A stretch of DNA of 64,000 bases from Taxillus chinensis (Eukaryota; Streptophyta; Magnoliopsida; Santalales; Loranthaceae), in contig CM042090.1 in the NCBI GenBank assembly GCA_023512835.1, forward strand, positions 21,542,148-21,606,147, written 5' to 3'. This document shows, one piece after another, positions 37,085 to 48,614 of this stretch (within the stretch, counting starts at the first letter, position 1; each line of letters starts with the position of its first letter). Made by a program: the position numbers and the translations under genes. The notes beneath the pieces were generated by a model. It saw only the letters and a program-made list of their open reading frames with translations, did no database searches and had not been told where the DNA came from.

Positions 37085-38430
37085 TTAATTAAATAATTGA
37101 AATGTAATATATATATTTTTTTGAAATTCAATTGTATAAAAATTGAAATTGTTTTTTTTAATTATTGAAATTGAAATGAAATTGGATTAATTTTTTTGAA
37201 AATGAAATTGAATTGAATAGAAATAGAAATAGAAATGTGTTCGATTTTTATGAATTGAAATTGATTTTCATTGAAATTGAATTGTTTCTTGAAATTGAAA
37301 TTTTTGTTTTTTTTTTCAAATTGAATTTGAAATTGTTTTTTTTTAAACTGAAGTTAATTTGGTTTTTTATTGAATTGAAATTGGAAATTTTGAAATTGTT
37401 GATTGTTTTTTGTTTTTGAAATTGAATTAAATTGAAATTTGTTTGAAAATGAAATTGAATTATTTTGTTGTTGTTTTTTTGACATTGAAATTGATTTTTG
37501 AAAATTCAATTGAAACTTTTTGAATTTAATTGAATTGATTGAAATTCAAATTGTTTTTTTTTTGTTAGAAACTGATTGAATTGAATTTTTTATTGAATTG
37601 GAATTGAAATTGATTTGATTTTTTTTAAAATTAAAATTGAAATTGATATTTTTGGTGTTGAATTGAAATTGATTTGATTTTTTTAAATTGAATTGAATTG
37701 AAATTGATTTTTGAAAATTCAATTGAAACTTTTTGAATTTAATTGAATTGATTGAAATTCAAATTGTTTTTTTTTTTAGAAATTGATTGAATTGAATTTT
37801 TTATTGAATTGGAATTGAAATTGATTTGATTTTTTTTTAAATTAAAATTGAAATTGATATTTTTGGTGTTGAATTGAAATTGATTTGATTTTTTTAAATT
37901 GAATTGAATTGAAATTGATTTTTGAAAATTCAATTGAAACTTTTTGAATTTAATTGAATTGATTGAAATTCAAATTGTTTGTTTTTGTTAGAAATTGATT
38001 GAATTGAATTTTTTATTGAATTGGAATTGAAATTGATTTGTTTTTTTTTAAATTAAAATTGAAATTGATATTTTTGGTGTTGAATTGAAATTGATTTGAT
38101 TTTTTTAAATTGAATTGAATTAATTTTTTTTTATTTTTTGGAATTAAAATTGAATTTTGAGTTTTTTTTTTGAAATTCGATTTCTAAATTGAATTGAAAT
38201 TTATTTTTTATTTTTTATTGAAATTGATTTTTGTTTTGGAATTGAAATAGAAATATATTTTTTTGAAATTGAAATTGAAATGAAATTGAATTTTTCTTTT
38301 TTGAAATTGAATTGAATTGAAAATGATTTTTTTTGAATTGAAATTTAAAATTATTTTTTGTTGAACTGAAATGGATTTTTTTGAATTGAATTGATTTGAG
38401 TTTTTTTTGCCTTTTTTTAAATTGAATTTT
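37085..38430. repeat. AATTG-rich array, copy 4, with 212-bp higher-order units
   Basis: The longest of four arrays. The phrase AAATTGATTTTTGAAAATTC occurs at about 37488, 37701 and 37912, giving a higher-order unit of 211-213 bases repeated three times, the last ending near 38115. Simple GAATTGAAATTG units surround it. Confidence 0.8.
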
Positions 38431-38941
38431 TAACTCAGAAATTTTCACCTAACTCAACTTGTGTCAGGCATTTTGTTGGACATGAGTGATTGTTCATCTA
38501 TCCCTTAATTTGTCCTATACTGCTATAATTGACTGTTGTGTGAAATATCCGTTGGATTTTTTCGGTTTTGTAGTGATTGAGCACAAGTACCTTCAGAAAA
38601 GATTATCGCTTTCTTTAGACACTAACTGGAATTATAGGAGATATATTTCTTAGCGGTTTCTGATGCACGTTATCATTAAGTTTTTCATTTTTTTCATTTT
38701 ACTACAATAACACTAATTAACTTTGTATGAGTATTATGTATGGTGAACAAGGACCTTTAAAATCATTAGGCATTTGGTTTCAGAGGTTCTTTATTGGAAG
38801 CTCAAAACTAGCAATTTGGAGATGTTTTCTCTTCGCTTTCTGAAATAATTGTTAATTTCTTTACAATAACTGTTCTTGTACATTGATTTAAAAAAAAAAA
38901 ACAAAATACTCTGACCCTCTTGAGTTCTCGTATGTATCTCA
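38431..38941. other. Duplicated flank of zinc-finger block
   Basis: Matches 15361-15870 closely, with few substitutions. No gene on either copy. Confidence 0.6.
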
Positions 38942-38985
38942 GATTACGCAGCACTGATTAAATAGTTGGATACAAAACATCGCAA

Positions 38986-39690
38986 ATGGACACAGAACAG
39001 TGCACTCAACTGGCCATGGTGCAGAACAGCTTCACGGGAGAAGACACCTCTTCTTTTGAGAAGCTGAAGTGCATCTCAGCTCCCGCCCTTGACAGTAACT
39101 TCCATGAAGGTGTAGACTGCAACATCTGCCTAGAGTTTGTACAGGACCCAGTGGTGACCCTCTGTGGGCACCTCTTCCGCTGGCCCTGCATCTACAAATG
39201 GCTTCATTTCCAGACCAACCCGACCTAGGAACAACAAAAGCAACAATGCCCTGTATGCAAATGTGCAGTCTCGCACACCACCTTAGTCCCTCTATATGGC
39301 TTGGCAAAACCTGCAAAAGGCGAATCCCGCCATGCCAGTCTTGTCATACCACAGAGACCCTCCGGTCCTGCCTGCAACACCAGGGCACAGTTGATAACCA
39401 CTAGCAGAGGCGAGCATCGCCAAGTTTCTCAGCCCCATGTTCAATCACAGTCACACTATTCTCACCTTGGCAGCCACAGTAATGTTACCGCAATGGTGGG
39501 CCTTGAAGAGATCATGTATGCAAGGATGTTCGCAAGCTCTTTGGAAGAGTTATATACAAATCAGAACGTCTACCATATTGCACGGAGCAGTAATCCTAGG
39601 TTGAGGAGCGTGGCACAAGCAAATAAGTCGCTCAGCAGAATATATCTTTTCCTGTGCTACTGTGTAGTTGCTTGCCTTATTTTGTTCTGA
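38986..39690 (+). pseudogene. RMA-type membrane-anchored RING E3 ligase, pseudogene
   Basis: Single-exon frame of 234 codon positions with the full RMA plan: an N-terminal RING (CNICLEF at 46-52, [11 protein letters not shown], then CPVC), a variable middle and a C-terminal hydrophobic anchor (residues about 215-234). RMA proteins sit in the ER membrane and ubiquitinate misfolded or trafficking proteins. Two lesions: codon 65 is CGC (Arg) where the fifth zinc ligand Cys is expected in CGHLxCWPC, and codon 81 is TAG (39226-39228) inside the RING. The rest stays open to the natural TGA. RMA genes are normally intronless, so this can be a decayed gene as well as a retrocopy. The duplicate block at 15.9 kb lacks it. 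Confidence 0.8.
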
Positions 39691-40284
39691 TTGTAAACTC
39701 TCTTTTTTAGCTGAATTCTTCAGATTGTAACTGTTTACTCGCATCAGTTGACGCCCAACCCCGCCCCCAATATTATTTTACAATGAAATACACACGCATA
39801 AAGGGCACACCAACTAGATGATGTGGCGTTGTGCATATTTGTATCAAGTATCTACTCAGTTTCCTCTTGGTATATGTCAAATATCACGAGTCGGGTTGGT
39901 AAGGCTATTCCAGAATGGTGGATATGTCTTAACTGATACCGATCACAAAATTGTTGCTTTAAACAGGGTGCCTAAAATGAAGGGTGTCTAACTAGTATTG
40001 CTAATTCTGTAATGATACACATACATCTAGGTGTGACTATTTGGCTTAGTCGTTTTTTTTTTTGCTACGAGATCACTTTATTGTAAAACAGATAGTATAA
40101 CCATATTTTATTTAAAATATTAACAAAATCATTTGTAATAAACCACTAAAACTGTACTTTCAATGAATCACGTAAATAAATGAAGAGTCGATTTCTTGAT
40201 ATCCACACAAATATTGCACGCGACCATTCTATCGTTTATAATTCTCCGCGCATCGCTGGCGTCAGACCTTAGATGGCATCCTCA
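39691..40284. other. 3' flank of RMA pseudogene
   Basis: Includes possible 3' UTR sequence (CAATGAAATACAC) and AT-rich DNA up to CATCCTCA, where homology with copy A resumes. No further gene seen. Confidence 0.45.
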
Positions 40285-40887
40285 ATTGCCGCCAAAAAAA
40301 AAATCAATGCTGAACTCTACTTCCCGAATTAATTTGATTCGCTGCAATATCATATTACTCTTTAAACTGCTCTATTGGAAGCGAATAATGAATAATAGTT
40401 CTGGCTATTTCTGCAAAGCTTTCAGGTGTAATTCCGTTTTCCTGCCCCTATGGTTATTTGTATGGTATTCATTCAATTGCGCCCTTACAAAAAGCTGTCA
40501 ATTCAAAAAGCTTTACACGCGATGATGAAAAAAGCAAACGAACAATTCAACAAAGCCATACTTTTTCTAAGTATAGGTTGCATGCACATTTCACATTTGT
40601 ACCGCGTAGGCCGCCGATCTATGCGAACAGGAATATACACTGTTAGAAGGCAGATTACCCTAAGTAAAGCAATACCAGATATTTCTAATGGGATCGTATT
40701 ACGAGTCACAAACTATACACAAGTAGTCTACCGACAATCTAAGACAGGAAATTCTTGGAATCTAGTTGCTTAATTGACTCCATTAGGAATTTCATTCATC
40801 AAAGCACGATAAAAATGCAGCAGCTTCAACGGTATCACCGTTTCCTGCGACACAGTAATTGCATACAGAAATCATTAACCGGGACTA
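40285..40887. other. 3' flank of zinc-finger copy B
   Basis: Matches 15871-16490. An open frame at 40450-40773 parallels one at 16052-16366, but most changes between the two are amino-acid-altering and no family is recognised, so it is left as untranslated flank. Confidence 0.5.
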
Positions 40888-42695
40888 TCAATTTGCATCA
40901 AGTAAACTGCTAAACAGAGATTTCCAAACCTCAATAGCATCTTTGGACTCAGACGGAAATGTTAAACCTGTTGAGCAATTCTGCGACACTTCTGGACTTG
41001 TCATCCATGCACTGTGCGCATCACTCAATCTTATCTTGTGATTGAACATCTGAAAATCAATAGCAGCAGCCTGTAAGATAAGGAAACTCTTCTTCACATG
41101 AAGTTGACATTGCACAAAGATTGATGCAAAAAAAAAAACGAAACAAAAAACCTCAGAGAGTGTGATGGTTGGCTTTTCCAGATCATCTCCTTCTACGTCT
41201 GCAGTACCTTGACACTGTGGGCAAAATACACAACAAATTTGCTTTCCTTTTGATTTGGTACTGTCACTTCCCATTCCTTTGCAACTGCCTTTAGCCCTAC
41301 TCTTCTTTTTCTTGGATCCTACCTTAGCTTCAGGCTTAAACAACTGTTCTGTAAATAACTGATTTCGATATATTTCATATTCACAGAAAAGAATCCAGTG
41401 TACGAGGCAGGAAGTATGATACATATGGAATGCCTGCCAGTGAATAATAACGCAATGTCAAGTACAATGCAATCATGCGCGCACACAATGCGAATAAAGG
41501 CATCAGGAAGCACATGTAAGCACACAAGATGACCACAGCCACATCACAGGGGAAAAGAAAAGAAAAATACAAAATCTTACACCATATTCATTTCTACGGT
41601 TGCAGGCTAGCCTCTCAGTCTTCATGTTCAGCAGTGCTGCTACATCTTTACCTGGAAGCATCTTGTGCTGACAAATATCACAGGCTCTTTCTGCTGCCAC
41701 TCGCTGTTTTCGCCTCAATTCACGCCTGACAGTTTTACTTGATGATATCAGTCCTACATCCCCATTTTGGTCCAAGAGCAATCTAGGAGAACTAGTTGAA
41801 AGAGCAGTGAGGGAATATCCCCAAGATGAATCATATAGACTTCTCAACTCATTTGTGTCCTCGGGGGCAGAATAACATTTCCTTTTCTTTTTAGGTCTTT
41901 CAACACCGCCTTGTTTTCCAATGTGTTTGGATGATGCCAGAAGCTTTACATCAGTGAACAAGCTCTGTCGACCCATCTCATAAGTGTAGCTGAAAACAAC
42001 AACACCAAAGCCATGTTGTGGAACATTGAATATATCTTCATCAGCAATATCTTTTTTCCCAAACCATTCACACCAGATTCTACTCATCCCCTTTGAATCA
42101 CCATTCGTTTCAAGGATTCTGGCACCAATTTGTCCAGTGCCAACATATGTCAACTTCAAATTAGGTATTTCTTCCTTGATCAGAACACCTGGAATTAGCA
42201 TATCACAATCCCCTCCATCCACACTCAAGTCCCAGTTTCCTGAGACCACCATATCACCTCCAGCAGTAGAACCATTATAATTAACAAGGGCAAGACTACT
42301 TGTCTTCTCACTAGTATCTAACAAGCTAAGTGGACTACCATTTAAATTTCCAGATTGATTCTCATTCTCGTTCTCATTCAAAGTGTCAAAGAAATGAAAC
42401 CCGTCATTAAATGGCCAAGGATTCCGGATTCGATCCAAAGAGAGTTAGCCTTAGCAACAGTATTCCTTCGGGTGTGAATATTACTATTACCCCTAAGGTG
42501 ATCAAACAAAACAGTATCGCTATAACACGGGGAAAGACACAATGCACAGAAGAAGATAAGGCGCTTCCCATCTTCACGAAGCTCAACACACGTGTGACCC
42601 TGCTTTCTAACATTGTTAAGAGTCATCCTCGCTGCTTGCTCCCTTACGCTGCTACCAATCGGCCTCAAAAACCCTACATCCCTGCCTCCCTCCAT
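40888..42695 (-). pseudogene. Plant zinc-finger protein, copy B (exon 1 frameshift)
   Basis: Duplicate of copy A with exons 42695-41581, 41433-41152 (94 codons) and 41070-40888 (60 codons plus stop). Exons 2 and 3 are intact here, and the protein would end in SSLLDAN. Exon 1 is broken: a 7-base duplication (GGATTCC-type, near 42424) and one extra base near 42445 shift frame after about codon 85, so the N-terminal frame ends 20 residues on and the rest (42438-41581) is in another frame. Six extra bases (two residues, SN) also lie in the finger, changing the His spacing from 5 to 7. Copies A and B therefore carry different lesions. The function is unknown. Confidence 0.7.
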
Positions 42696-43540
42696 CCTAA
42701 TTCTAACTCCAAATTATATTTCACAGAACCCTAGAAAACGCAATTTTCAAAAGAACTCCATAGAAACGGCAAATCGAACACATGGCCTTCATTCTTATGA
42801 AACCCTAGAGAGCTCAAATCTCCAACACACGGTTCGAATTCAAACTTCAAAGCACGAAAATAACATCAAATTCACACAAATCTTCGCCTCGCCATCGTGA
42901 GTCGTGACTCGAGTCCCTTGAAATCGTCTCAGTGGATAAAAGAAGAGAAGAAAGTGCAAACGAAATCGAAAATGTTCGAAACCTAAGACCTAAACTTACA
43001 ACATCGTATCGGACTCGGATTAGGACATATAGAAAACAGGAAGGACCTTCGAACCCTAGAGAACATCAGACGAAGTGCGTGTGATAGAGCGTGCGAGAGC
43101 GAATCCGCCATGTCCATCTCCATTCGTCGCAGAGAAGTGGAGCTGTTGGACGACGAAGACGAAGACGAAGACGAAGACGGAAACAGAAACGGAGACGAAT
43201 AGAACCGGGACGAAGCGAGTTGTTGTCGGCGTCTGGTCTGTACCGCGAAATAAGTTGATTGGATTGGACTCAACAACAACAACAAGAGAGAGAAGGGGGT
43301 CGATTTTGCTCTGCGTTGCGGGTGTATGTTAAGTAAGTAGGTGCTGATATCAACCAATCAGTACCTTTATCTAACGCCGGGTTGTTGTTAGTTGATACCT
43401 GGATGTTTTTTAAGGGCGTATATTTTATAAGTAGGGTACAATAACAGACGGGGGAACAGACTGGCTAGCCAACGACTCCATTTGCGTCCCGCATTCATTT
43501 AATACGTTGCGTTTACCTCCCTCCGTCCTGCTCCTGCCAC
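42696..43540 (-). promoter_or_regulatory. Upstream region of zinc-finger copy B
   Basis: Matches 18274-19070. The GACGAA patch near 43150 has more units than in copy A. No confident core promoter. Confidence 0.4.
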
Positions 43541-44640
43541 TTCATTTAATACCAAATGTTTGTTTTTAAAAAATTTTAAAACTAAATTTTAAAAATACAT
43601 TCCTTTCAAACACATTTTATAATTATTTTCAAATTAAAATCCAACACAAACAACTAAAATACAAAAATTAAAACGTATACAAAATAGACATTAGAATTTT
43701 CATAAAATTTTGAGCAAAATAAAAACAAAAATTAAAGTAATATTACATGTAGAAATATTATACATTAAAAATAAAATAGAAATATTAATTCTTTTAGTTT
43801 TTTAATTCATATCAATTCAATGACAAAAAAAGAAAGAATACAAGGGCAATTACCCTAATAAGAAATACATATAAAAAAATACATAGATAAATATATAGCA
43901 AATAACTCTAGTATAATTCGGAATTAAAAAATTCAATAGTTCAATGCATACTTTTTATTGCTACAATCATCACTCTAAATACTCTCCAAATTAGGCAGCT
44001 TCCCAAAGTACTTCCAACATATAGGAAGGCATTGTTAGTCTCTAAATTAATTTTATTAATATTTTAATACAATAAAATAATAATTAGTTACATAAAAAAT
44101 TATTTAAATTAAAATTTTAAAAACCAATAATAACATATTATATAATTAGCTAAGAATATATAGGAAAACTTTGCCACTCTAAATTAATTTTATTATTATT
44201 ACAATGTAACAAAATATTAATTAGATACATAAAAAAAATAATAACAAAATATTGTATAATTAACTAAGATATGAAATATAATTAAAATATATTATTGAAA
44301 ATAGCTAGTTAAAATAACTTTTACATCAAATACAAAATAAAATTTAAAAAACATGATCAAAGATGCTCTAAAAATTGAAGCAATAATGGAATTCAGGTGA
44401 TGACACATTTGTTATTTTTTTTCTTGTTTATGCTCTAAATATATTACTTGTATTGTTATTGATCACCCTTGATCTAACTCTCTTGATATATATATATATA
44501 TGGTGTTCTTGCATATCTTTGCCTTATCTAGCTAGATCCAAAAGCCTATATGAAGTTTGTTAGGTTTTTTGTAATCTAGATCCAACCAGTGAGGAGATCT
44601 AACAAATCTTCACGCTATCTGACTAGATCTGAAGGCGTAC
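43541..44640. other. AT-rich spacer related to 21.6-24.6 kb
   Basis: 43940-44400 is a diverged copy of the 745-bp tandem unit, and 44480-44680 matches the leader-like repeat including CATACCAGGTAAAAC at 44651. The spacer is much shorter than its counterpart next to copy A. Confidence 0.5.
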
Positions 44641-44764
44641 ATATGATATACCATACCAGGTAAAACCATAAAGGTCAGAGCTTTTATATACTTTAATTTT
44701 TTTTTCCCGTTTTGAGCAATGCTACAAGATAAAAGACCTTAGATACTTATAAAAGGTATTTCAC

Positions 44765-45060
44765 CTCCTTTGCTTTTCTTATTCTTCATCTCTCATGCTT
44801 CTTTTGATGTTGTTAGTAATTTTAGAGTATCACTTATAAATTTGTGTTATGGACGAGTGTCTAGATCCCTTTTTGTGCATGAGATTCCTAACTCCATAAT
44901 TTTTTGACTATTCTATCCTTATAAGATCTTCTGCTACATGTATTTCTTGTTCTGATTGGATCCTTGTTGTCTTTTTTAGATCTGGTAAGGACTTGGAGTA
45001 TGATTACTCCAAAACTGAACAAATTAGATTTTTTAAATGAATCTTCTTTTCTATCTACAC
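44765..45060 (-). pseudogene. Relic of kinase last exon
   Basis: Diverged copy of kinase exon 5 (25397-25737). Shared pieces include TCCAAAACTGAA, GAGTATCNCTT and TTATAAGAT, in the same order after the same leader-like repeat. Stops and indels remove any open frame. The other kinase exons are missing between here and the R copy. Confidence 0.65.
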
Positions 45061-45429
45061 ATAAATGTATTAGCTGTTAAAAAATTTGCAGTAAGCATCG
45101 AAATTCTTTAACTTCTAGTAATATTATAATTGAATAGAATTAAGAGCACTAGAAGCTTGTCGCGACGAAAACTTACATGACAAACAACATGATTTAACAC
45201 TCAATCATAATAAAAACACTCAAAACATTATGAAAAACGGAAAAAAATAAGAAAAAAAACACATATAAAAACTTTATATAAATTAACGTCATCAAAAGCT
45301 CCTACATTTGTTCATAAAATTCTCAGTTGAAGCAAGATTACACTCATGTTGTGTTGCAGAAATGTGGAATATTAGGTAGCTTGAAGCTTTTTGAAAGCTC
45401 ACTTGGATTTAGTTATTAAATCACTTTAG
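45061..45429. other. AT-rich intergenic, nothing seen
   Basis: No gene or repeat recognised. Confidence 0.4.
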
Positions 45430-45804
45430 GTATGCTTTAGTTATGCACTAGACTCAAAAGAATCGAAATCGAGTACAAAAAGATGGTCACCAAACAACAA
45501 CCTGCTCGACCAAAGCCAGGAAGAGGCTGCCATCAGAGGAAAAGACACGCCAACAGCACCACATATTCCAATCCTAGAGCAAGTAGAGAAAACCAGACCA
45601 CAGCTTGAGCCTATAAACCCACAGCAGCTCAAAAAAAGGGCCGCTGGGAGACCCACAAAGCGGGGACGCCCAACAGGCAAACTCCATCCAGAAAAAGAGA
45701 AAAAAACCAGCAACATTACAGAGAAAGAAACCATTACCCAACAAGCACAAAAACCAAGGCCAGCAGAAAAAGAAATAAAAGGAAGAAGTAAAAGCAGCCA
45801 ATAG
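45430..45804 (+). pseudogene. LINE ORF1-like C-terminal tail with AT-hook
   Basis: An open stretch of 124 codons without a usable ATG, ending at TAG 45802. It is hydrophilic, rich in Lys, Gln and Pro, and contains RAAGRPTKRGRPTGK, two GRP cores of AT-hook type. Such tails occur after the zinc knuckle in ORF1 of some plant non-LTR retrotransposons. No endonuclease or RT was found downstream, so this is a fragment. An AT-hook nuclear protein exon is the alternative. Confidence 0.4.
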
Positions 45805-46165
45805 AGAGAAACCACGACCCAGCCTCCATGTGGATCCCACCCACAGGCCAGCGAACAAAGGGCCGAACCAAGAACTCACAGAAGGAAGAGTGCCCCTGGG
45901 CATGCAAAGAACAGTCCACAAACACGTTCACTACCAGCTGGACCTCCATGAGCCGAGAGCCACAGTGCAGCCAGCAACAAAGCCAAGGCCAGCAACCAGC
46001 AAGCTTGGAAACAAAGGGACAAGCACTCCTGCAACCTGCAAATTAAAAAGACCAGCAGCACAAAGGCACGAAACAAACACCGAAAACACAGCAAGAGTGC
46101 AAAACCAGCAAGCTGAAAGTGATGGCAATGAAAAATAACAATAACCGGGAAAGATAAAGAGGCAG
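45805..46165 (+). other. GC-richer tail between LINE-like fragments
   Basis: The composition continues that of the preceding fragment (Gln, Lys and Pro codons, several short open frames). Probably decayed transposon sequence. Confidence 0.3.
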
Positions 46166-46166
46166 C

Positions 46167-46385
46167 TTGCTGTCCTTAAGAGACCATGATGCGCGCTCAG
46201 GGGGTAAGCCCACCACTGTTACACCTAAATCCAGCCCGCCCGTGTTTTCTGGAGCCAGGGAGAAACAGGATAGCAAGAGCTCCCCGCGGCATGGTCATGA
46301 GGCTGCCCGTCCCGGGAACCCCTGCATCCACAGCACCGAACCCAGCAACCAATTGCAGAGGCTCAAACGCGCGCCCACCAAATAG
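46167..46385 (+). pseudogene. Second LINE-like ORF tail fragment
   Basis: Open frame rich in Ser, Pro, Lys and Arg, ending LQRLKRAPTK and a stop. Composition suggests another copy of a retrotransposon ORF1 tail. No domain was identified. Confidence 0.25.
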
Positions 46386-46599
46386 TAATCTGCAGACACC
46401 TCATTAACCACAGCCGCAAGATCTGTATAAAACCACAGCAGAGCACCCATAAACAGAAACAGACCACCCAAAAACACCCCTATGGCCTATAGACCGGTAT
46501 CCCAGCAGCATCCCGCAGCAGGAAATCAGAGCAATGGGGAGGAATAACAAGAAAGGAGTAGTCGTTCTGGAATGAGTCAACATCAGGGAAGGTGACAGA

Positions 46600-47386
46600 A
46601 TCATTATACAGTCGACAACCAAAAACGCATTTCTACAAAACAATAAGGAAAAGAGAAAGATACAAAAGAAAAATCAAAACCGACATATATATAAAAACTA
46701 AAAACAGGCCTGGCTATAGCAGCCACTTGTTCAGCTAATGAAACGTAGGCATGAGACAAATGCTTGGGTGCAGCTGTACCCGTGACCCCAATTACCACTA
46801 TATGAAATACGCAGGATTTCATCAATAACCACCAAGCAGTTGTAGGTTCTTAGTTAAACAATTGTTGGTTGGGCTCAACTTGCCAGACTTTATAGCAGTG
46901 TTAACTGCAGGCGCAATCTCTTTATATACATACACATAAAAACATTTAAAGCATGAGCATATTTTATATTTTATCCGGTATGAATTGTAAATCCAAAGTA
47001 TAAATCAAAGGCCCACTCCACTGTCCCTCAATTTTATTTTAATTATGCGTAAAAACAAATAATTAAAAGAGCGGTTCTTTCTCACTAATTAAAAAATCAA
47101 CTATTTTAAATATTTGAGCCTCGTCTCCCTTCCTTTTCAGAGCATGAATAGAAAGATGGAATGGAAACATTACAGGGATGAAAACTTTTAAAGAGTCAAA
47201 TGATGCAGTCCTCTTTATAAGGACACATTTGTAGTATAGATCCAATTTCCTGAATGCCAACCTCCAAATCCCTACATGAAACCGCAATGGTTTATAATTT
47301 TAAATACAAAGAGAATGCAACAACCAAAAACACACTTCTACCAAACAAGAAAGGAAAAGAGAAAGATACAAAAGAAAAACCAAAAC

Positions 47387-47428
<42 letters not shown>

Positions 47429-48545
47429 AAAACAGACCTGAGCTATGTCAGTCACTCGTAATGAACCGTAGGCATGAGACAAATGCTTGGTTGCAGCAGT
47501 ATCCATGAACAATTCAGATGTTTCTTACATACAATATTTCATGCATTTCTTGGTTGCAGAAAACACACATTCAATGCAGATTCATCTCGACTAATGAATC
47601 CACACGGCCAAGGTGGATTGTAGTAATACAAAAAAATATTTGAACTGATGTAATCCTTAATTATTTAACTGTACCAACACACGAGGAACAATAAATGTGC
47701 AAAATCAAAATAAGCAAATATCCTTCTATACATCTAGACTCGAAAATTTTGCCATCTAGTATTCTAGCATTATTATCAAGAGTCTTAATATGATGCCAAA
47801 CACAACGCTATTTTTTAGCTGTTTCATGCAAATTGATTTTTAAGAACCAAAAAAAGAAAATCATCTAAATTTTAAACTGAGCGTTGAATTTCATGAAACA
47901 AAGCTGACCTGATTGACTTTAGGCACATTATTGTAAACTTGAAGAAAAAATTTTAGCTAAAGATTAGCGTAACACATCTTCCTATTAAGGTTAATATGGA
48001 GATTACATTATCTATGATTTCATAATAAGATCATCATCACCCCCGTGTAGAAAATTCCCAGTGGTTGCCACTTTAGAAATTTCCAGGACATGGGTTTTGC
48101 TTTGCTTCCAAGAAAAAGAACTGTTTATCAAAAACTCGTTTCCAATTCCGGGCACTGACCCATTCGCACCCTAAAACCCGCCAAATCATTTCTTTTTACA
48201 AGCTATTAGGGCAAATGCACAATAAGCAAAAGTAGAAGGGTTGGTTCAACGGGGCACAGACACTAATTAGAAAAAGTAGAAGGGTCTAACTCCAAATTAT
48301 TGACGTGGTCGGTGTTGTCGTCCTTATCTTCTCCCCAGACCTAACTCCACGTCGGACTGCAGAATGCTTTTTCCCTACAGTCGAAGAAGCCCTCATTTAA
48401 TTATTATTATTATTATTTATAATAATAATAATTATTATTATTACTATATATTATCCCTCCACATTCCCACAAACCAAACAGCAAATTTTCTCAACCCCCA
48501 CCACACGCCAAGAGAGCTCGACCTCGCATTTGATATATTATCGCC
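46600..48545. repeat. R repeat, copy R3, with an internal duplication
   Basis: Matches R1 and R2. Its outer part is present twice (AAAAACTAAAAACAGGCCTG near 46691 and ATAAACTAAAAACAGACCTG near 47422, with CGTAGGCATGAGACAAATGCTTGG after each). An (AT)n tract lies at 47391-47422. The inner part leads straight into the intact FLOE gene. Confidence 0.75.
47391..47422. repeat. (AT)n microsatellite
   Basis: About 16 AT units. Confidence 0.8.
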
Positions 48546-48614
48546 GCAATTGTTCGTCGCCTCTCCCGAATCTCCTGATCGAGAGCCCTAATTGACCAAC
48601 CTCTGTCGTCGATC
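48390..48614 (+). promoter_or_regulatory. Likely FLOE core promoter and 5' UTR
   Basis: ATT/AAT runs followed by CTATATATTATCCC about 170 bases before the ATG, a possible TATA box, then a C-rich leader (CACAAACCAAACAGC, GAGAGCTCGACC). The same element is present in the other R copies, which would have spread a promoter without its gene. Confidence 0.4.

Noticed and set aside
37085..38430. CRISPR-like regular repeats
   Set aside because: Units are direct, contiguous and degenerate without unique spacers, and this is a plant genome. It is a tandem array.
45441..46276. Minus-strand hydrophobic frames resembling membrane proteins
   Set aside because: They are the complement of Gln/Lys-rich sequence on the plus strand, which makes Leu/Phe-rich shadows.
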